From: Acarospora socialis | Taxonomy: Eukaryota > Ascomycota > Lecanoromycetes > Acarosporales > Acarosporaceae | Assembly: GCA_025617375.2 (NCBI GenBank) | Contig: JAMYGW020000002.1 | Span: 2,914,001 to 2,978,000 of the forward strand | Length of the DNA: 64,000 nucleotides | Reading direction: 5' to 3' | Part shown: positions 58,688 through 64,000 of the stretch, piece after piece | Numbering within the stretch: position 1 is the first letter of the stretch | Layout: the number at the start of each line of letters is the position of its first letter | The notes under the pieces: generated by a model | What the model was told of the DNA's origin: nothing | Database searches by the model: none | Seen by the model: the letters and a program-made list of their open reading frames with translations, nothing else | Position numbers and translations under genes: made by a program

Positions 58688-61050
58688 ATGACTTCACAGA
58701 GCTCAATATCATATGAAGAAAAGACTGAATCAAGTTAACAACTTAGTGAGCTCAATGAAAGCTGAAGTTTCATGCACAACAGTATCACTTGACTTTCTTG
58801 CACAACAACTTCACTTACATGTCTGATTCAATCTTCAAAAGCAGAATTCTTATGTTATGACTCAGACATCAGTGAAGAATTTCAAGACTGATAAAAGACA
58901 ATATATTAAGTTGTCAAACATCTATCTGAAATTAATCAAAAGAAATTACTTCTGTGAAATAATGCTGTACAAATTTTCAGAATATAATTCATCTTTGAAT
59001 CAGTTGTCTCTGTCATTAATAAAGAACTTAAGATGTTCTGCAAAAGATGTGAAATTTTGATGATACATTTCACTATGACAAATGAAGAAATTAGTTCAAT
59101 GAAAAGATATTTAAATCATAAAACATATCAAAGTGTGCAGCAGCTGCAAGATAAACAGCAAGATAATTTAGTTTCAGCATTTAATAAACAGATCAGTCAA
59201 CTACTTCATCTTTTTAATGCTGATTTTTAATGCTCATGTCACTAGAACTCTGTCATAATCTTTACAAAAATGTCATTGTTCAGAGCTGAAGCATTTAAGC
59301 AGTAACTACTTACAATCATTCTTGCACTCAACTGATCTTTCTAATCAGTAGAACATTCTCACTTCAAAAAACTTATTGAGATGCTTTATTCAGATACAAA
59401 GATTTCAGACTGCACAAAGATTGAAATTTTTTTGAAGAAACAATATAAGAAAGTGTGTGTATTCATTCTTGAAGAACTTGAATCTCAGATCAAAGTTTTC
59501 ATAGTTTTGAACTGTTAAATCAGTTCAAATAATCTTGCTTTTATGAAAATTACTGATTATTTCATTGATGAAGACTGAAATTATTATGAAGTTCTTCTTG
59601 ACTTCAAAGAACTAAAAGAAGCACATACTGATGAAAATCTAACTAACTATGTAATTAATGTTTTTGAGTCATGAGAGCTGAAGACAAAACTTCTTGTCAT
59701 TACAGCAAAAAATGCATACAACAATCAGACTCTTCACAAACATCTTAGTAAATTACTGAAATAATGAAATGTGAATTGAAATTATCAGAAAAACATGATG
59801 AATTGTATAATACACATCATTCAATTGACAATGAACAAACTACTTGAGAAACTCAAAGCAGAGATATTCAATGAGAAAATCACTGACACTTTTGATTCTA
59901 CAATTCTTGCTATTATATTAGTGAATTCTATCTTGTTTGATAACACACTGAAAAAAATATGTTCTATTTTAACAAAAATATTTAATGTGCTGAATCAAAT
60001 TATCACAGATTTGAACACTTGCTATTATCATTAATTGCATTTCTCAGAGACTTGAGCAGTTCAAGTGATTACAAAATGTGATTTTCATCAAAGCTGTTGA
60101 GATGATTTAAGACATCAAGACATACTGAAACTCAATTTATAATATGTTAATGTGAGCACTTAAACACAGAAACAAGCTTAAAAAATGAATTTCTGTTCAG
60201 AATGAATCAATGAGTATGCTGAAGATTTTTCATAAAAAATAAAAACAGATTAGATATATTGTCAAGCTTCTAAAGTCATTTAAGACTTTGATTAATGCAC
60301 TTGATTTTACTGCTGAGTCAATCATCAATAAAGTATGATATGTCTACAATGACTTATTTGATCATCTTGAAGATCAATGAGTGAAAATAAGTATCTGTAA
60401 ATTATCATTCACATCTTAATTAAGTAATGCAATCAGAGATGTTAAGAACAAACTTTCTCAGTATTATGACAAGACTACTGATAAACAAGACACATTATAC
60501 AATCTTGACAGTATTTTGAATTCAAGCATCAAACTCAGTATTTATCAGATGTGTAGCTTCTTTCTAATGCTTTAATTTAATGCTTAGCTGCTAACAGCAC
60601 TTCAACATTAAGAGTTCAGCATGAAAATTAAAACATTAAAAATATTATGAGTGTGAGTTCAGATCATATTACAAAAGATATTATTAATAGTTTAAAATTT
60701 GATCAGCTGCACATTCAAATGTCTTAATAGTCAAGACTGCACATCTTAGTCTTGAAGCTGTCATTCAACTACAACAGCAGTTTAGTGAGAAAATGTCAAA
60801 AACAACTGCATTCAAAGTCACAACATGATTGCAAACTGCACTTATGAAAGATCTTAACATTTTAGATGAGTGAAAATTATGAGAAAAGATTAAGTCTGTC
60901 ATAACTCAATTTGTTAAAAATATACTCATTATATCTGTTGCAGAAGTGAGTATTGAGTGTCTTTTCAACATGACTTGCAATGTGTGTCATTATTGACAAA
61001 ATCAACTCAATATCAAGACAATTCAGTGCATTATGCTTTCAAGCATCATG
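58688..61050 (+). pseudogene. Decayed hAT-family transposase
   Basis: hAT transposases cut and paste DNA with 8-bp target duplications. From ATG 58,688 (MTSQSSISYEEK) the plus strand shows the family's landmarks in order. These are FKKLIEMLYSD (about 59,365); ITDYFIDED followed by YYEVLLDFKELKEAHTDENL (59,550-59,645), the catalytic-core strand; and VITAKNAYNNQTLHKHL (about 59,697), the usual ITADNASNN block. The insertion-domain region IYNMLMQALKHRNK (about 60,135, one stop) and LFDHLE (about 60,358) follow. Last comes the C-terminal dimerisation block VAEVSIECLFNMTCNVCHYW (about 60,938-60,995). Length is about right for a hAT protein. Stops are of RIP type. Terminal inverted repeats and target duplication were not found. 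Confidence 0.7.
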
Positions 61051-61349
61051 ACTTTCACTCATATGAGTACACAGTTAACTCAGACACAATCATTAAGATT
61101 GATACTGCTCACAATTTTAACTTTAAAGTGTCATTAGCTGACAAACTGTCAAAGAATAAAGAGTATTTATTTATCATTATCATTTTAGACAATAATAATG
61201 CATCTGATGAGTGTTTGAGCAATTTTTATGAGAAGAAGATGCATAAAGTGTTAAAAAAAGACATTAGAATGAGTTCTGACTTAAAGAATGATGATTTGTT
61301 CAATACAGACATTAATGTCATCATTATGCAGTCATCATCAGCTGTTTAA
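61051..61349 (+). pseudogene. Open frame downstream of the hAT transposase
   Basis: An open stretch (within 60,957-61,349) continues beyond the hAT dimerisation region with an acidic tail (DNNNASDECLSNFYEKK). It may be the C-terminal tail of the transposase in a shifted frame or a chance frame. Confidence 0.3.
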
Positions 61350-61975
61350 TCAATTAACATTAAACTTTCTGTCATCACAACAGTCATGAATACTACTCAA
61401 TCTGCTACTTCAAATTCTATCATTACTGTTTCAGCATCTGCAAATTAATTATTTCTCAAGTTATTATGAAAATCTGCTCTTCTTTGAACATACTCATCAA
61501 TGCTGAACATATCACAAGATCAGTTGTTCAGTCTGATTGAATCAACAACAATATCTTAAAAACTCAGAGCAATGCAACATAACTCTCAAAGTGAGTCAGA
61601 CAAAAATAGTAACTCTGATGAGTCATGAATCAGAAAACAGTTCTGTTTGTGAGCAGAATTTTAATGATTATTTTTAATGTATGTGATGTAATAATGAATT
61701 CATGTTAAACTTGTGTCATCTTTGAATTTATTCTTGATCAATGCATTTAAATTTCTCACATTAATATACATGATGAATCTTGTAGAATGAAAACTCAGTA
61801 CTGAAGTGCAGCATTGTGTGAGTGATGTATTGTTTAAATCTACACTTTAAGAAAAAAAAAAGTTCAATAATCAGAGTAGTAACATTGTCATCAACATAGT
61901 TTTCTCACTTAGCTGATGTTATTGACTCATTGTAGAACACTAAGCATCATGTTATGACAGAGTGAGAACAGTAAG
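61350..61975. other. AT-rich spacer, nothing identified
   Basis: Short frames only. It probably contains the right end of the hAT element, but no inverted repeat could be matched by eye. Confidence 0.3.
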
Positions 61976-63590
61976 TCAAAATGTACATATGTTAAATTTA
62001 TACATTAGAATCATTTCACATTCTTTTTCTGTTGTCAATATCAGTAAATGATCAAGACACATTTGCAATAAAGAACATCTTACTTGCATTGAGTCATTGT
62101 CTGTGTCATTCTTCTCACTGATATTGTTTTTTTCATCACTTTCAATCTTAAAATTCAGTAATAAATCATCAGAGAGCTTAACAGCACTTAGAGACTCTTC
62201 TTTCATATTATTGATTACAAAGTCATCTAATTCTTCAGTGTTGAATAACTTCTCATTTTCATTTTCAGACAAACAGATTGTCACATCTTCAGTCATGACT
62301 TGCTTTACACTGCTAAAAGTTATCACATCTACAGTTCAGACATCTTCAAGAACAGTAGAAATAGTGATGACAGAAATGATATAGTTATGTGTAGTAGTAA
62401 GTACTTTATGTTGTTAGAATATATCATTAAATTACTTACTTTACTTTCATATTTCTGATATTTTCTGAATTTACAATTTACTGTCAAAATTCTTACATAC
62501 TTGCTCAAGAATCAGAATTCTCAGATAGTTCAAGATTTCATTGTTCAGTCATGAACTCAATTTGCTTTCAGTGTTGAATGAAAAGATTAAGATTTCATAC
62601 TGTGACTTAATCAATCTGAGAGTGAATCTACATATATCAGTTAGTTCTAATGTTCAATTTTAATAAACATCATCAGCTATTTATCTCTTCAGATACATCA
62701 ATTTTTTATATTTGTTTTGTCTTTATTTTTTCTGTGATCTTCAAGTTTTCTTCAGTATAAAGTGCATTGATGAGTTTCTGTTGTACTTTGTTCTCATTTT
62801 CAGCATGATTCATCTGTTCTTCAAGTTATTTTGTTGCTGACTGTTAATAACATTTAATTAAATAACTAACTATCATATTACTCTGTTCTTACAAAAACAG
62901 AACTTTATTAAAGTTTTTACTGCATCTATCTTTAATGTTTCATGTCTATCTTAATCTGCTTTAAGTTATTCTGTTGATTTTCTCAGTTTCAGTATTTTGT
63001 GATGTTTAATGTTGTAATCATATTTTCTTGCTTATTCAATAGCTTGAGATCTAGAAGAAAGATTCTTTCAATAAATGTATGTAACAACAGTGCATGAGTG
63101 TTAAAAATAGTTTTGCTTTCTCTTATACACTGATTTTACATCAAATTCAATGTTTTATTCTGACATTCTTAATGTAAATAATTAATCTTTGTGTTTCTGC
63201 AAGATTCTGATTACTGTTGTTGCAGTATTGAAATCTTTAACTGATTATACAGTATATCAGTCAGTGACATGTTAAAGAATGTTAGAAAAATATATTAAAA
63301 ACTATAAATGTAGAAAGTGTTATAATATCAGTCTTTTTTTCAGTCTGAGTTTTTTCTTTATTAAATGTTTCTGCTGCAGAATCTGATTGATGATTAATTG
63401 ATTATGCTTTGATTTATTAACAGAAGTGAAAAGCAGTGATGACTTCTTGTTTAATTTATCTGCAGTTTCAGTCATCTTAACTTTCTTTTTGTTTATCTTG
63501 AATCTAACACTCTGTTTTAATGTACAAGTCTTTGTATCAGATGTTTCTTGTTGTGCTGAGAGAAGATGCTGATTTGTTGAAGAGTTTGTT
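61976..63590 (-). pseudogene. Decayed minus-strand gene, unidentified
   Basis: Coding-like minus-strand segments lie at about 63,480-63,330 (MTETADKLNKKSS...), 62,980-62,540 (Gln/Glu-rich, coil-like: QLEEQMNHAENENKVQQKL) and 62,326-61,976. The last is acidic (LFNTEELDDFVINNMKEE) and ends at a good intron, GTAAGA donor to GACAACAG acceptor (about 62,095-62,041). No domain is recognised. Confidence 0.35.
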
Positions 63591-63841
63591 GTCTAAAAGA
63601 TGAATCATTGTGAAAGATGCATGTATGTACTGTTGTTTGACTATGATATTTGTTTGTTTTGATCAAATTCACTCAGTGTGTTAATGTGAATATTAAATAA
63701 AACAACATGATCTCAACTTTACATCAAGAACATCATTACATCACAAATCACAACACTACAACACATCAACACATCAAGCAACAGATACAAGCTCAAAATG
63801 TTTTGTTTTTAATGTACAGTTTTAACAGTCAACATCTAAAA

Positions 63842-64000
63842 TGATGATGTTTAGAGAGCTAAAGAGAAAAAAGAAGAAGATATCTATTAAGTTCAAGTTT
63901 GTGCTTAAGCTCAAGCTCAATTCTGCATTCAAGTTTAAGACAGCTGCAAAGAATAAATTTACTGCATTGAATACAATGAATACTCAAACTGCTGCAGATT
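63842..64000 (+). pseudogene. Start of a decayed Lys/Phe/Leu-rich gene, cut by window end
   Basis: After an AC-rich leader (63,700-63,800), a plus-strand frame opens MMFRELKRKKKKISIKFK and is still open at the last base. The alternating Lys/Phe/Leu composition and AAGTTCAAG-like repeats recall the low-complexity N-terminal exon of the helicase gene (22,143-22,310). It could be a paralogue running off the window. Confidence 0.3.

Noticed and set aside
61350-63800. Intron-type motif copies at about 62,645 and 63,508
   Set aside because: They fall within minus-strand coding-like sequence and lack consistent donor and acceptor sites.
1-64000. Mitochondrial or bacterial origin because of the high AT content
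   Set aside because: Nuclear-type spliceosomal introns, EMC7, an F-box gene, nuclear LTR elements with chromodomains and RIP-like dinucleotide loss all point to a fungal nuclear genome.

Overview
This window looks like nuclear DNA of a filamentous ascomycete (Pezizomycotina, probably Dothideomycetes) with a two-compartment genome. About 60 kb is very AT-rich and almost free of the dinucleotides CG, CC and GG, as expected after repeat-induced point mutation (RIP). About 3.4 kb, in two islands (about 23,680-25,239 and 37,432-39,301), has normal base composition and holds two intact intron-type fungal genes. The assignment rests on fungal intron signals, chromodomain Ty3/gypsy and Ty5-like copia elements, the RIP-like scars, and the EMC7 and F-box genes.

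Layout. Positions 1-2,293, 8,525-10,513 and 16,744-23,680 were one continuous locus before two gypsy elements landed in it (2,294-8,519 and 10,514-16,738, each with a clean 5-bp target duplication). This locus carries, on the minus strand, a long decayed SNF2-type helicase gene (start codon near 22,607, Walker A near 19,850, helicase C near 18,050-18,400). It continues into a lysine/glutamate-rich coil, a decayed integrase-core (DDE) transposase (about 8,640-10,160) and a Cys-rich reading frame (about 1,640-2,290). A 16-bp palindrome recurs about 18 times in this locus and hardly anywhere else.

The host island follows: EMC7 (minus, three exons) and, across a 12-kb insertion, a single-exon F-box gene (plus). 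The insertion (25,240-37,425) is a DNA transposon with terminal inverted repeats of about 0.5 kb, an integrase-core transposase and a 6-bp target duplication. It sits 91 bp upstream of the EMC7 start codon. It holds a gypsy element (25,708-31,972) in its left repeat and a tiny LTR-type element with 56-bp ends (32,744-33,166).

Right of the island a second copy of that transposon (39,302-46,205) contains one copia element (39,671-45,019) and is cut by another (46,206-54,878). The second copia in turn holds a gypsy element of another lineage (46,785-53,864). Then come a solo gypsy LTR (55,335-55,686), unidentified decayed reading frames, a decayed hAT transposase (58,688 to about 61,050), and decayed minus- and plus-strand frames to the window end.

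Only EMC7 and the F-box gene look functional. Everything else is layered fossil mobile DNA, and the nesting gives a relative order of insertions.
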